In this document: positions 45,565 to 54,372 of the stretch, one piece after another
How the letters are laid out: each line of letters opens with the position of its first letter
How positions within the stretch are numbered: the stretch's first letter is position 1
Assembly: GCA_965183855.1 (NCBI GenBank)
Contig: CBCYMI010000028.1
Span: 1 to 64,000 of the forward strand
Origin: CBCYMI01 sp965183855
Lineage (GTDB): Bacteria > Pseudomonadota > Alphaproteobacteria > Caulobacterales > Maricaulaceae
Direction of reading: 5' to 3'
Length of the DNA stretch: 64,000 bases
Translations under genes and position numbers: made by a program
The notes under the pieces: generated by a model
The model's input: the letters and a program-made list of their open reading frames with translations, nothing else
Told to the model about the DNA's origin: nothing
Databases searched by the model: none

Positions 45565-45666
45565 TTAATCATAAGCAATAATCAAGCTTGCTAAAATTAA
45601 AGAAAAAATCAAAGCTGCCAATATAACAGGATTCTCTTTTATATAGGATGTCAGTCTTTTTATAAG
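45565..45666 (-). pseudogene. Possible remnant of a small membrane protein
   Basis: An open stretch reads KRLTSYIKENPVILAALIFS and continues LILASLIIAYD before a stop. The YIKENP plus membrane-helix pattern resembles the C-terminus of DUF883/ElaB-type ribosome-associated membrane proteins. No start codon is available, so at most the end of a lost gene is present. Confidence 0.3.
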
Positions 45667-45694
45667 TCATCGCCTCTAAAGATAAATCGGTATT

Positions 45695-46003
45695 TTATGA
45701 TTCTAGTGCTTGTTCCAATGCCTGCTTGGTTTCTTGAATGGTTGATGGGACAAGTTTTAAATAAATGGAAGCTTCTTCTATGGAGGCATGTTGCAGATAA
45801 GCAGTGATTTTAGCAAGTTTTGAAGCACCAACATTTGCAGATGCGCCTTTTAGAGCATGGGCTGTTGAAGAAAGCAGGCTTGTATTGTTTTCCGAAATAG
45901 CAAGATCAATCTCTTCTAAAAGAGAATCACAACTTTGCCAAAAAGAATTAATAATTGATAAAAGCACTTCTTTGGACGTAAATTCAAGCATTTCATTAAT
46001 CAA
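45695..46003 (-). CDS. Hpt-domain phosphotransfer protein
   Basis: About 102 aa as drawn from a TTG. Phospho-accepting H49 in SSTAHALKGASANVGASKL, the histidine phosphotransfer signature; the rest is an all-alpha four-helix bundle. The coding frame continues upstream about 70 bases (LLEEIGQTPVINLDLINEM) with an AGGAG but no ATG/GTG, so the true start is uncertain and the gene may be the end of a once longer protein. Hpt proteins relay phosphate between hybrid kinases and response regulators; no kinase is nearby. Confidence 0.75.
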   Translation of the reverse strand: MINEMLEFTSKEVLLSIINSFWQSCDSLLEEIDLAISENNTSLLSSTAHALKGASANVGASKLAKITAYLQHASIEEASIYLKLVPSTIQETKQALEQALES

Positions 46004-46342
46004 ATCAAGATTAATAACAGGTGTTTGACCAATTTCTTCTAGTAAGGAATGAATAATAAATGCTCCTGGATTATTTAATCAAGACAAAATACTTTCATGT
46101 ACAATCTAGCCATTTAAGGTAAATAAAATATAAATTTAGCCTCAGGATTTTATGACTGTTTTTCTCAACGCAATCAACGAAATCGTTAAGAGATGATTTT
46201 GATCAAGTTTAGAGATAAATATTAATAATTATCTAGTTTTTTATCCCTATAAACCTTCTTTGATCCTGCTTTCTATCATTCTGGATCAGATTTTATTTTT
46301 TAATTTATTTATGATGATAGTTTATTTAATAGGAATAGGTTC
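46004..46342. other. Spacer upstream of exbB
   Basis: 340 bases without a credible gene apart from the possible upstream extension of the Hpt frame (to about 46074). It presumably contains the exbB-exbD promoter; no clear boxes found. Confidence 0.4.
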
Positions 46343-46909
46343 ATGCTGATTTTATTTCAAAAAACAGGACCTTTAATTTATCCATTGGTTTTGTTTTCGT
46401 TTTTGGCATTCATTCTCATTTTAGAGCGGATTTTATATTTTTTCTTACTTCCTTCTACTTCAAGGCAGGCTCAATTTAAGCAGTTAAACGCGCTTTTAAA
46501 ACGTAATCAACATTTATCCAAATCCATGCGAGATGAACTCGTTTCATATGCTTTATGTGAAGTTAGGGAAAGGGTTGAATTCGGAATTCATGCACTAAGA
46601 ATGATTGCGGTTTTAAGTCCAATGATTGGATTATTAGGAACAATCACAGGCATGATTGAAGCGTTTCGAGCAATCTCAGATCAAACAGGACCCGTTTCTC
46701 CGTCTATAATTGCGCAAGGATTATGGCAAGCAATGTTAACGACAGCTTTCGGGCTTTCCATTGCCTTACCCGTTTTGATTTTTGTCTTTATCCTATCAAG
46801 AATAGCATCAAATCGCCTCTGTTTTTTTCAAAATGCCCTGAATTTTGAAAGTCTCTCAATGGAGGGAGCAAATCTAAAACAGGGAATAATACAAGATAGC
46901 AAAGAATAA
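46343..46909 (+). CDS. exbB: MotA/TolQ/ExbB proton-channel family protein
   Basis: 188 aa with three membrane helices: LIYPLVLFSFLAFILILERI, the helix after MIAVLSPMIGLLGTITGMIEAF (family signature), and LTTAFGLSIALPVLIFVFIL. With ExbD it forms the proton-driven motor that energises TonB-dependent uptake. ATG follows AGGAATAGG. exbD starts 35 bases after the stop. The alternative TolQ assignment is less likely, because no tolA, tolB or pal follows. Confidence 0.88.
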   Translation: MLILFQKTGPLIYPLVLFSFLAFILILERILYFFLLPSTSRQAQFKQLNALLKRNQHLSKSMRDELVSYALCEVRERVEFGIHALRMIAVLSPMIGLLGTITGMIEAFRAISDQTGPVSPSIIAQGLWQAMLTTAFGLSIALPVLIFVFILSRIASNRLCFFQNALNFESLSMEGANLKQGIIQDSKE

Positions 46910-46944
46910 AACCCAAACACAAAAGATAAGGAGATTAAACAGGA

Positions 46945-47382
46945 ATGATTATCATGGATTCTCAGAACCGTTCAGGAATTTCAGAAGAATTTCTTCCTGA
47001 TTTTACGCCTTTATTAGATGTGATTTTTCTGCTTGTGATTTTTTTAATTCTCGTTGCAAATAGCATATCTTATTCAATATCGGTTTCTTTGCCAAAAATA
47101 GAGCACGCTTCTCCTTATTTAGAATCTTCACCAGATCAGGAAATTGTCATTACACTCTTTACCAAAGGTCAAGGCTTTAAACTTGACGATCATTTTTATC
47201 AAACAGAAAAAGCATTTAAAACTGCTTTATTATTTCGCTTATCTCAACGCTCAAATCGTCAAATTATCATGATTTGTGATCATTCTGTTAAAATAGAAGA
47301 TTTTTTAAACCTGATTTCTTTTTTACAACAACAAAAAATTACTGCCTCAGAAATTTTAGTAGAAAAACAGCCAAAGGGCTGA
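46945..47382 (+). CDS. exbD: ExbD/TolR family biopolymer transport protein
   Basis: 145 aa. Single N-terminal membrane helix FTPLLDVIFLLVIFLILVA with the essential protonatable Asp D25, then a periplasmic domain ending in FLQQQKITASEIL. AAGGAG lies upstream; ATG 46945 or 46954 may be used. The last residues KQPKG and the stop are supplied by the repeat hairpin at 47368, replacing the native tail. Partner of the preceding exbB; tonB is not visible. Confidence 0.88.
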   Translation: MIIMDSQNRSGISEEFLPDFTPLLDVIFLLVIFLILVANSISYSISVSLPKIEHASPYLESSPDQEIVITLFTKGQGFKLDDHFYQTEKAFKTALLFRLSQRSNRQIIMICDHSVKIEDFLNLISFLQQQKITASEILVEKQPKG

Positions 47383-48720
47383 CTTCTTAAGGCGCACTCA
47401 ACAGAAATCTTAAGCTCTTAAGCTTAATCTGGGATCTTAAAGAGCCTTAAGAAAATCCAGTCCGAGACTGGCGACCGAGCGCGCATTCGTGTGACTTTTT
47501 TTGGAACACTTAGCGTATAAGAAAAAGCGCAGAGCTTAATGCTTGGTAATTAGAGAGCCTTAAGAAAATCCAGTCCGAGACTGGCGACCGCGCGCGCGGT
47601 CGTGTGACTTTTTTTGGAACACTTAGCGTATAAGAAAAAGCGCAAAGCTTAACGCTTGGTAATTAGAGAGCCTTAAGAAAATCCAGTCCGAGACTGGCGA
47701 CCGAGCGCGCGATCGTGTGACTTTTTTTGGAACGCTTAGCGTATAAGAAAAAGCGCAAAGCTTAACGCTTGGTAATTAGAGAGCCAAACACACATTCGTG
47801 TGACTTTTTTTGGAACACTTAGCGTATAAGAAAAAGCGCAAAGCTTAACGCTTGGTAATTAGAGAGCCAAACACACATTCGTGTGACTTTTTTTGGAACA
47901 CTTAGCGTATAAGAAAAAGCGCAAAGCTTAACGCTTGGTAATTAGAGAGCCAAACACACATTCGTGTGACTTTTTTTGGAACACTTAGCGTATAAGAAAA
48001 AGCGCAAAGCTTAATGCTTAGTAATTAGAGAGCCAAACACACATTCGTGTGACTTTTTTTGGAACACTTAGCGTATAAGAAAAAGCGCAGAGCTTAACGC
48101 TTGGTAATTAGAGAGCCTTAAGAAAATCCAGTCCGAGACTGGCGACCGAGCGCGCATTCGTGTGACTTTTTTTGGAACACTTAGCGTATAAGAAAAAGCG
48201 CAAAGCTTAACGCTTGGTAATTAGAGAGCCAAACACACATTCGTGTGACTTTTTTTGGAACACTTAGCGTATAAGAAAAAGCGCAAAGCTTAATGCTTAG
48301 TAATTAGAGAGCCAAACACACATTCGTGTGACTTTTTTTGGAACACTTAGCGTATAAGAAAAAGCGCAGAGCTTAATGCTTGGTAATTAGAGAGCCAAAC
48401 ACACATTCGTGTGACTTTTTTTGGAACACTTAGCGTATAAGAAAAAGCGCAAAGCTTAACGCTTAGTAATTAGAGAGCCAAACACACATTCGTGTGACTT
48501 TTTTTGGAACACTTAGCGTATAAGAAAAAGCGCAGAGCTTAACGCTTGGTAATTAGAGAGCCTTAAGAAAATCCAGTCCGAGACTGGCGACCGAGCGCGC
48601 ATTCGTGTGACTTTTTTTGGAACACTTAGCGTATAAGAAAAAGCGCAAAGCTTAATGCTTGGTAATTAGAGAGCCTTAAGAAAACCAATCCTTCGTCTGC
48701 ACACCTTTGTGTGCCTTTTG
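47368..48720 (+). repeat. Long array of ~83-bp modular hairpin repeats
   Basis: Starts with the left boundary hairpin CAGCCAAAGGGCTGACTT, which overlaps the exbD stop. About thirteen units follow. Core units are spaced 83 bases (CACATTCG at 47791, 47874, 47957 and 48040), with hairpin CACACATTCGTGTG, run GACTTTTTTTGGAACAC, TTAGCGTATAAGAAAAAGCG and GGTAATTAGAGAGCC. Some units insert an extra CCAGTCCGAGACTGG hairpin. The right side ends with CCAATCCTTCGTCTGCACAC and GTGTGCCTTTTGGC. It lies between exbD (+) and the immunity gene (-), which converge. Confidence 0.96.
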
Positions 48721-48760
48721 GCTAAAAATGATGGAAAGCATAACCTTTGAAATAACTATA

Positions 48761-48792
48761 AAAGAAAAAAAGGAATGGGAGTTTATTCCTTT
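48761..48792 (-). terminator. Terminator of bacteriocin cassette 2
   Basis: ATTCCTTT/AAAGGAAT stem (48769-48776 with 48785-48792), 8-base loop, T-rich tail on -. It sits 10 bases after the immunity gene stop. The same structure ends the 51.5 and 61.0 kb cassettes. Confidence 0.85.
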
Positions 48793-48801
48793 TTTTCCAG
48801 A

Positions 48802-49089
48802 TTATTTTTTCTTTCTAAACCAGGTTTTATAGCTTTTGAGCTCTTTTACTATTCTTTTTCTCTTTCTTTTAGGATCTGAATAATCAAGAAATTCATTAAG
48901 CTTTCCTTTAAGAATAATATCAAAAATTAAAAATGATAAAGGATAACCAATAAAAATAAAAGTAACAACTTCCCACCTATTTTCTCCCAGACCAAAAAAA
49001 ATATATCCTACATAATACACAACTGCCATAATAAAGCTACAGATTAGTGTATATTTATGGTTTTTTAGAAATTTCTTTAAATGCTTCAT
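48802..49089 (-). CDS. Putative bacteriocin immunity protein (copy 1)
   Basis: 95 aa: basic N-terminus MKHLKKFLKNHKYTL, two membrane helices (ICSFIMAVVYYVGYIFFGLG and VVTFIFIGYPLSFLIFDIIL), strongly basic tail (DPKRKRKRIVKELKSYKTWF). It always starts 15 bases after a type A bacteriocin stop, and shares its promoter and terminator. Small basic two-helix membrane proteins in this position are typically self-immunity factors of class II bacteriocins. Family unrecognised; function inferred from context. Confidence 0.65.
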   Translation of the reverse strand: MKHLKKFLKNHKYTLICSFIMAVVYYVGYIFFGLGENRWEVVTFIFIGYPLSFLIFDIILKGKLNEFLDYSDPKRKRKRIVKELKSYKTWFRKKK

Positions 49090-49104
49090 TTCAAAAATAA
49101 TACT

Positions 49105-49425
49105 TTATTTAATAAAGCCTCCTAATAAACTGGTTGTACCTGCAGCCGCAGCACCAGTTACACGCATTCCTACTGCGCCAAAACCACCTGCCATTAACCC
49201 TGCCGCAGTTCCAAGGACCGCTCCAGCAGCAACAACACCCCAATCAACGCCAGGCTTGTTGTCTGTTAATTGATTAATTAAAGCCGCTCCTGCGCCCAAT
49301 GCGGTTCCAATTCCAACCATAGCAGCAAATAAAGGCAATATTCCACCTTCTACCTGATCAATCTCTATATCGGTTAATTCTCTGATGCCTGGGTTTGCAG
49401 GTATAGTTAACGCTAAATCTATCAT
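49105..49425 (-). CDS. Double-glycine-leader bacteriocin, type A (copy 2)
   Basis: 106 aa from ATG 49425 behind AAGGAGAG. The leader differs from the others only in MIDL for MTDL; the core after VEGG is identical to copy 1. Its promoter region differs from copies 1, 3 and 4 and instead matches that of the type C gene at 54.2 kb, so the upstream part was exchanged. It is preceded on - by the metallopeptidase gene and a type B bacteriocin. Confidence 0.8.
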   Translation of the reverse strand: MIDLALTIPANPGIRELTDIEIDQVEGGILPLFAAMVGIGTALGAGAALINQLTDNKPGVDWGVVAAGAVLGTAAGLMAGGFGAVGMRVTGAAAAGTTSLLGGFIK

Positions 49426-49440
49426 CTTTTCTCTCCTTAA

Positions 49441-49469
49441 ATTATACATCAAGTTAAAAATAGAATCAA
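49441..49469 (-). promoter_or_regulatory. Promoter of bacteriocin copy 2
   Basis: On -: TTGATT (49469-49464), 17-base spacer, TATAAT (49446-49441), a consensus-quality sigma-70 site. The -10 box is 3 bases from AAGGAGAG, implying a very short leader. Confidence 0.75.
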
Positions 49470-49547
49470 ATTTCAGCAAAAAAATAGAGAGTCAATAAAA
49501 CAAGGTAAAACTGGATGAAAATCACATAAAAAAGAATGTATCTAAGT

Positions 49548-50276
49548 TTATATTTTACATATAAATAGTTTTGAGTTTTTTTCTAATTGAGATACATCAA
49601 ACTTTTGATCCATAATTTGATGGAAAGATAATTTCTCTGACTCCATTAAATATTTAATCAGCATACGGAATTTAAAATATTTATAAGATAGAGACTGATT
49701 TATTTTACCAGAACAAAAAAGTTCTTTTCCAAAAACTTCATCAAAAGAGCTTTCATTTGCAATATAATCTGCATAACCTTCACGTTTCCAGACAGGCATA
49801 AAACGATACTTAAAAAATCCTATTTCTTTTTCTGTCAAAACATGAACCATTTCATGAGCTAAAACACTATTTAAAGAACGAGTATTAAACAGTTTCCCAT
49901 TTCTATAAACCTTGTTTTTAGATACATTCGAGCGAGTTACAATTATTCTTTGAAATATAGGAAAACTAACTGCAAAAGACCTATATGATTTCATAACTAG
50001 AGAAGCATATTCTCCATATCCAGAGGTTAAATAAACAGAAAAATAATATTTCCTATCTTGTTCTTTTTGAAAAAGTTCTGAAGCTTCAACTAAATTTATG
50101 CTATGTATTGCCAATCGTTCAAGATTTTTTTTTGAAACCATCTTATGATGATAAAAATCTATTCCAGAAAAACTTGTTTTAGAATAAGAAAGAATAGGCC
50201 AAAAATACCAATAAGCGAGATAACTGACAATCGCGATTACAAATCCATATGAAAAATATTTCTTGATCACCAGCAT
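49548..50276 (-). CDS. Membrane-anchored zinc metallopeptidase (copy 1)
   Basis: 242 aa with one N-terminal membrane helix (YGFVIAIVSYLAYWYFWPIL) and a periplasmic or extracytoplasmic domain. Zinc motif H141-E142-M-V-H145 and downstream WKREGYADYIA (E166, D170) fit a gluzincin-type active site (HExxH plus Glu). No closer family recognised. Amino-acid sequence identical to the copy at 54.4 kb. It lies between a type B and a type A bacteriocin gene on the same strand. Possible roles: leader or core processing, immunity by degrading the peptide, or cell-wall action; none can be decided from sequence. Ribosome site AAGAAGAGAG. Confidence 0.7.
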   Translation of the reverse strand: MLVIKKYFSYGFVIAIVSYLAYWYFWPILSYSKTSFSGIDFYHHKMVSKKNLERLAIHSINLVEASELFQKEQDRKYYFSVYLTSGYGEYASLVMKSYRSFAVSFPIFQRIIVTRSNVSKNKVYRNGKLFNTRSLNSVLAHEMVHVLTEKEIGFFKYRFMPVWKREGYADYIANESSFDEVFGKELFCSGKINQSLSYKYFKFRMLIKYLMESEKLSFHQIMDQKFDVSQLEKNSKLFICKI

Positions 50277-50342
50277 CTCTCTTCTTTGGTATTTATTCCA
50301 GAATGAAAATATTCGACTGTTGATTGATATAATAATTTATAT

Positions 50343-50498
50343 TTAATAAGCATCTACAGGAGTCAGCGCGATTGCTATAATAGCTATAATAGCAATCGTT
50401 GTAACGACCGCAAGTCCACCTTCTACTTGATCAATTTCAAATGCTGTTAATTCTCTGATGCCTGGGTTTGCAGGTATAGTTAACGCTAAATCTGTCAT
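50343..50498 (-). CDS. Double-glycine-leader bacteriocin, type B (copy 1)
   Basis: 51 aa from ATG 50498 (AAGGAGAG upstream). Leader as in type A but with RELTAFEIDQVEGG. The core is only 23 residues, LAVVTTIAIIAIIAIALTPV plus DAY, a single very hydrophobic helix rich in Ile/Ala. It may be a membrane-inserting peptide or the partner of a two-peptide system with the type A peptide encoded after the metallopeptidase. Confidence 0.7.
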   Translation of the reverse strand: MTDLALTIPANPGIRELTAFEIDQVEGGLAVVTTIAIIAIIAIALTPVDAY

Positions 50499-50512
50499 CT
50501 TTTCTCTCCTTA

Positions 50513-50540
50513 ATTCTAAACTAAAAAAATAGAGAGTCAA
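50513..50540 (-). promoter_or_regulatory. Promoter of type B bacteriocin copy 1
   Basis: TTGACT (50540-50535), 16-base spacer, TAGAAT (50518-50513) on -, directly followed by the ribosome site. Likely drives bacteriocin B and possibly the metallopeptidase. Confidence 0.6.
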
Positions 50541-50544
50541 TAAA

Positions 50545-50828
50545 ATAAGGTAAAACTAGATGAAAACCGTATAAAAATAGAGATCATTAACTCATAGCGT
50601 TAATATAGTCTATAAATAGAGTATATAAATCTTTATTATAGACCTTCTTAAAACACTTTGTGTATAGAATAAGGCTCTTAAATCTAAACTTGCTAGTTAG
50701 AGAAGCTTAAGAAATCACGCGACCGCGTGTAAGGTAAAATTAGACGAAAACCGTATGGAAATAGAGATCATTAACTCATAGCGTTAATATAGTCTATAAA
50801 TAGAGTGTATAAACCTTTATTATAGCTC
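50545..50828. repeat. Two bacteriocin upstream blocks separated by a modular repeat
   Basis: First block about 50547-50640, second about 50735-50826, both with AGATCATTAACTCATAGCG and TATAGTCTATAAATAGAG. Between them is one modular unit with hairpin CACGCGACCGCGTG. The same double arrangement occurs at 52.2, 55.4 and 61.7 kb, so the whole composite has been duplicated. Confidence 0.88.
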
Positions 50829-51415
50829 TTCTTAAAAGCACTTAGCATATAAAATAAGGTTCTTAAGTTTAATCTGGGTAATTAAAGAGTCTTAAGAAAA
50901 CCCAGTCCGAGACTGGCGAACGCACACACATTCGTGTGACTTTTTTTGGAACGCTTAGCGTATAAGAAAAAGCGCAAAGCTTAATGCTTAGTAATTAGAG
51001 AGCCAAACACACATTCGTGTGACTTTTTTTGGAACACTTAGCGTATAAGAAAAAGCGCAGAGCTTAACGCTTGGTAATTAGAGAGCCTTAAGAAAATCCA
51101 GTCCGAGACTGGCGACCGAGCGCGCATTCGTGTGACTTTTTTTGGAACACTTAGCGTATAAGAAAAAGCGCAAAGCTTAACGCTTGGTAATTAGAGAGCC
51201 AAACACACATTCGTGTGACTTTTTTTGGAACACTTAGCGTATAAGAAAAAGCGCAAAGCTTAATGCTTAGTAATTAGAGAGCCAAACACACATTCGTGTG
51301 ACTTTTTTTGGAACACTTAGCGTATAAGAAAAAGCGCAGAGCTTAATGCTTGGTAATTAGAGAGCCTTAAGAAAACCAATCCTTCGTCTGCACACCTTTG
51401 TGTGCCTTTTGGCTA
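50829..51415 (+). repeat. ~83-bp modular hairpin repeat array
   Basis: About five hairpin units with CACACATTCGTGTG and CCAGTCCGAGACTGG, GACTTTTTTTGGAACAC and TTAGCGTATAAGAAAAAGCG, closing with the same CCAATCCTTCGTCTGCACAC module found at 48.7 and 60.9 kb. Confidence 0.94.
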
Positions 51416-51452
51416 AAAATGATGGAAAGCATAACCTTTGAAATAACTATAA

Positions 51453-51484
51453 AAGAAAAAAAAGGAATGGGAGTTTATTCCTTT
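51453..51484 (-). terminator. Terminator of bacteriocin cassette 3
   Basis: Stem AAAGGAAT (51461-51468) with ATTCCTTT (51477-51484) and a T-rich tail on -; 8 bases after the immunity gene stop. Confidence 0.85.
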
Positions 51485-51492
51485 TTTCCAGA

Positions 51493-51780
51493 TTATTTTT
51501 TCTTTCTAAACCAGGTTTTATAGCTTTTGAGCTCTTTTACTATTCTTTTTCTCTTTCTTTTAGGATCTGAATAATCAAGAAATTCATTAAGCTTTCCTTT
51601 AAGAATAATATCAAAAATTAAAAATACTAAAGGATAACCAATAAAAATAAAAGCAACAACTTCCCACCTATTTTCTCCCAGACCAAAAAAAATATATCCT
51701 ACATAATACACAACTGCCATAATAAAGCTACAGATTAGTGTATATTTATGGTTTTTTAGAAATTTCTTTAAATGCTTCAT
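51493..51780 (-). CDS. Putative bacteriocin immunity protein (copy 2)
   Basis: 95 aa, differing from the 48.8 kb copy at only a few positions (VAFIFIGYPLVFLIFDIIL in the second helix). It follows the type A bacteriocin stop by 15 bases and shares its transcript and terminator. Intact basic tail with RKRKRIVKELKSY. Immunity is inferred from the invariant pairing with type A genes. Confidence 0.65.
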   Translation of the reverse strand: MKHLKKFLKNHKYTLICSFIMAVVYYVGYIFFGLGENRWEVVAFIFIGYPLVFLIFDIILKGKLNEFLDYSDPKRKRKRIVKELKSYKTWFRKKK

Positions 51781-51795
51781 TTCAAAAATAATACT

Positions 51796-52116
51796 TTATT
51801 TAATAAAGCCTCCTAATAAACTGGTTGTACCTGCAGCCGCAGCACCAGTTACACGCATTCCTACTGCGCCAAAACCACCTGCCATTAACCCTGCCGCAGT
51901 TCCAAGGACCGCTCCAGCAGCAACAACACCCCAATCAACGCCAGGCTTGTTGTCTGTTAATTGATTAATTAAAGCCGCTCCTGCGCCCAATGCGGTTCCA
52001 ATTCCAACCATAGCAGCAAATAAAGGCAATATTCCACCTTCTACTTGATCAATCTCTATATCGGTTAATTCTCTGATGCCTGGGTTTGCAGGTATAGTTA
52101 ACGCTAAATCTGTCAT
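51796..52116 (-). CDS. Double-glycine-leader bacteriocin, type A (copy 3)
   Basis: 106 aa from ATG 52116 with AAGGAGAG. Leader ends RELTDIEIDQVEGG; the core is identical to copies 1 and 2. Together with the immunity gene it forms the simplest two-gene cassette. The promoter TTGACT-16-TAGAAT matches copy 1, not copy 2. Confidence 0.8.
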   Translation of the reverse strand: MTDLALTIPANPGIRELTDIEIDQVEGGILPLFAAMVGIGTALGAGAALINQLTDNKPGVDWGVVAAGAVLGTAAGLMAGGFGAVGMRVTGAAAAGTTSLLGGFIK

Positions 52117-52130
52117 CTTTTCTCTCCTTA

Positions 52131-52158
52131 ATTCTAAACTAAAAAAATAGAGAGTCAA
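52131..52158 (-). promoter_or_regulatory. Promoter of bacteriocin copy 3
   Basis: TTGACT (52158-52153), 16 bases, TAGAAT (52136-52131) on -, abutting the ribosome site. Confidence 0.62.
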
Positions 52159-52165
52159 TAAAATA

Positions 52166-52557
52166 AGGTAAAACTAGATGAAAACCGTATAAAAATAGAG
52201 ATCATTAACTCATAGCGTTAATATAGTCTATAAATAGAGTGTATAAACCTTTATTATAGCTCTTCTTAAAATACTTTGTGTATAGAATAAGCAGTTAGGT
52301 TTAATCTGGGTAATTAAAGAGCCTTAAGAAAATCCAGTCCGAGACTGGCGACCGCGTGTAAGGTAAAATTAGACGAAAACCGTATAAAAATAGAGATCAT
52401 TAACTCATAGCGTTAATATAGTCTATAAATAGAGTATATAAACCTTTATTATAGACCTTCTTAAAACACTTTGTGTATAAAATAAGGTTCTTAAGTTTAA
52501 TCTGGGTAATTAAAGAGTCTAAATAAAGTCAGCCCTTCGGCTGTGGTCGCGTGGTCT
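52166..52557. repeat. Composite of two upstream blocks and modular hairpin repeats
   Basis: Upstream blocks about 52170-52262 and 52365-52457, with modular units carrying CCAGTCCGAGACTGG between and after them. The right end AAATAAAGTCAGCCCTTCGG then CTG faces the end of the hydrolase gene (-). Confidence 0.9.
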
Positions 52558-52560
52558 TGA

Positions 52561-53973
52561 TTAAAGTTTGGGTTCCTTCCAGTTGCCTTCCCTGATCTTA
52601 TTAAGAAAATCTTCTATCATCTGCATTGCTTGCCAGGAAGCATCTCCATTCGCCATAAGACACGCTTTATAAGAAACATATTGCTTTGGCTTTGCACAAC
52701 CATTGGAAAACCAACCCGTTCCTATAATATCATGTTCCGCATGCTTAAAAATCTTCATATAACGGGAAGGATATTCATCACAATTTGCCTGTTTACATAT
52801 TATTCTGGCACCTAATTCTGTATTTCCATATTCATCTTTACCAGAACCAAACACTAATAAAGGGCTTCGAATCTGATCCGAAGGCAGCAATACTTTCTTT
52901 AATGCTTCATCTGAGATATGCTTTAAAGCATATTCATAGGCTTGTCTTTGAGATTTATATAAATAATGAAAAGGAAAAAAACCTCCTTTCATTGAACTTA
53001 GATAAGGAAGCTCTTTTCCTTTTAACGCCCAGTTATATGCTGTAAATAAGCAAAAAGGTCCTTGACTTCCATCTGTAAAAACACCTGCGCCACTCATTAA
53101 AATCATGCCTGCAAGAGGATGTTGATTTTGAGATGCTGTTAAAACAGAAGCCTCTACACCTTTAGAAACACCAAAAAAAATAACTTCATCTAATTCATAC
53201 TTCTTAATAAACCAATCTACAGCATGAACTAAATTCTCTATCGGGATATGATCAAGACAACTCCCATCCTTACGGTATTTATACATAAAAACAGGAAACC
53301 CTCGTGCGGCAAGACGAAAAAGCATGGGTGCAGGAAAGGCATTACCAGAACCAGGAAAATAAATAATTCCTCTTTTCTTTCGAGCTTTGCGCTCTGTTTT
53401 AAAAACCCCGTTTTCTCTTTGCGTAATTAAAAATCCATGATAAGGCGTTTCTAAAAAAATGGTTTTAAAAAAATCACCATTATGAACCACTATCTTCTTA
53501 AAGAAAAGAAGCTGATCTTTTTGATCTGTAACAAAAATAAGATATGCATTCCTAATATGTTTCTTCAAATTCATGATTCTTGTTTGTTCAACCATTTCAA
53601 GAATATAATTTGGAACAGAACCCTGTTTTAATTTATATTGATTATAAAATAATCCAGCAGGATTAACCCCTTGATAAGAACCTGATAAAGGCGCTTGTTG
53701 GCTTAAATCAACTATTCCCTTATCTGGTTTAAAAACTGCGTTTGACACTCCAAGAGTACGCTTATACCTTCCAAAAGAACGCTTATATAATCCAAGAAAA
53801 ACCACTCTGATCGTAATCTGATCCGTCTTTAAACCTTCTATTCTAATGGGAATAGCCTGACCCATATAGATCTTTTCAGGAACTTCAAATTTAATATCAG
53901 CAAAAGCGGATATGCTAAATAAAGATAAAAAAACAAAACAATAGTTTTTAATAAATCTAATTAACATATCCAT
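52561..53973 (-). CDS. Secreted BAAT/acyl-CoA-thioesterase-like alpha/beta hydrolase
   Basis: 470 aa. Signal peptide to about residue 25 (FSISAFA). Residues 27-170 form a beta domain like the N-terminal region of acyl-CoA thioesterase/bile-acid acyltransferase (BAAT) proteins, with GSYQGVNPAGLFYN. Catalytic domain: nucleophile S270 in IFFGVSKGVEAS (G-x-S-x-G), acid D380 in LLVFGSGKDEYG, and His near 411-414 in KHAEHDIIGTG. Also GIIYFPGSGNAFP, an oxyanion-loop-like stretch. The substrate is unknown. It lies directly downstream of the type C bacteriocin on the same strand, in the slot where type A cassettes carry the immunity gene, so it may modify or detoxify the peptide; this is inference. 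Confidence 0.8.
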   Translation of the reverse strand: MDMLIRFIKNYCFVFLSLFSISAFADIKFEVPEKIYMGQAIPIRIEGLKTDQITIRVVFLGLYKRSFGRYKRTLGVSNAVFKPDKGIVDLSQQAPLSGSYQGVNPAGLFYNQYKLKQGSVPNYILEMVEQTRIMNLKKHIRNAYLIFVTDQKDQLLFFKKIVVHNGDFFKTIFLETPYHGFLITQRENGVFKTERKARKKRGIIYFPGSGNAFPAPMLFRLAARGFPVFMYKYRKDGSCLDHIPIENLVHAVDWFIKKYELDEVIFFGVSKGVEASVLTASQNQHPLAGMILMSGAGVFTDGSQGPFCLFTAYNWALKGKELPYLSSMKGGFFPFHYLYKSQRQAYEYALKHISDEALKKVLLPSDQIRSPLLVFGSGKDEYGNTELGARIICKQANCDEYPSRYMKIFKHAEHDIIGTGWFSNGCAKPKQYVSYKACLMANGDASWQAMQMIEDFLNKIREGNWKEPKL

Positions 53974-54016
53974 TCTATCTAAAATTTAAAAATTAACGAA
54001 TCTAGTATAATAGTTT

Positions 54017-54250
54017 TTAATTCGTTACCTCTACTTCACCACCAGCTTCACATTCAGTGCCTGTTTTAGTACTGGTACATTTAGCTGTTGCTTTAAATTT
54101 CCACTTTGCTCCACAACCACTTAATAAACCACCAATAATCACAATACCTGCTATAATTGGCAATATTCCACCTTCTACCTGATCAATCTCTATATCGGTT
54201 AATTCTCTGATGCCTGGGTTTGCAGGTATAGTTAACGCTAAATCTGTCAT
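54017..54250 (-). CDS. Double-glycine-leader bacteriocin-like peptide, type C
   Basis: 77 aa from ATG 54250 (AAGGAGAG upstream). Same leader (RELTDIEIDQVEGG), then a 49-residue core starting ILPIIAGIVIIGGLLSGCG. It shares ILP with type A and then diverges completely. The core has three Cys (SGCGAKW, AKCTSTK, TECEAGG), and LLSGC resembles a lipidation box. The C-terminal half is hydrophilic, Thr/Lys/Glu-rich. A cysteine-linked or lipidated peptide is possible. No immunity gene of the usual kind follows; the BAAT-like hydrolase does. Confidence 0.7.
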   Translation of the reverse strand: MTDLALTIPANPGIRELTDIEIDQVEGGILPIIAGIVIIGGLLSGCGAKWKFKATAKCTSTKTGTECEAGGEVEVTN

Positions 54251-54265
54251 CTTTTCTCTCCTTAA

Positions 54266-54294
54266 ATTATACATCAAGTTAAAAATAGAATCAA
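54266..54294 (-). promoter_or_regulatory. Promoter of the type C gene
   Basis: TTGATT (54294-54289), 17 bases, TATAAT (54271-54266) on -; identical layout to the promoter at 49.4 kb, exactly 4825 bases away. Confidence 0.75.
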
Positions 54295-54372
54295 ATTTCA
54301 GCAAAAAAATAGAGAGTCAATAAAACAAGGTAAAACTGGATGAAAATCACATAAAAAAGAATGTATCTAAGT

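Noticed and set aside
52630..53045. Plus-strand frames inside the BAAT-like hydrolase gene
   Set aside because: Antisense shadows of a gene with clear signal peptide and catalytic motifs.
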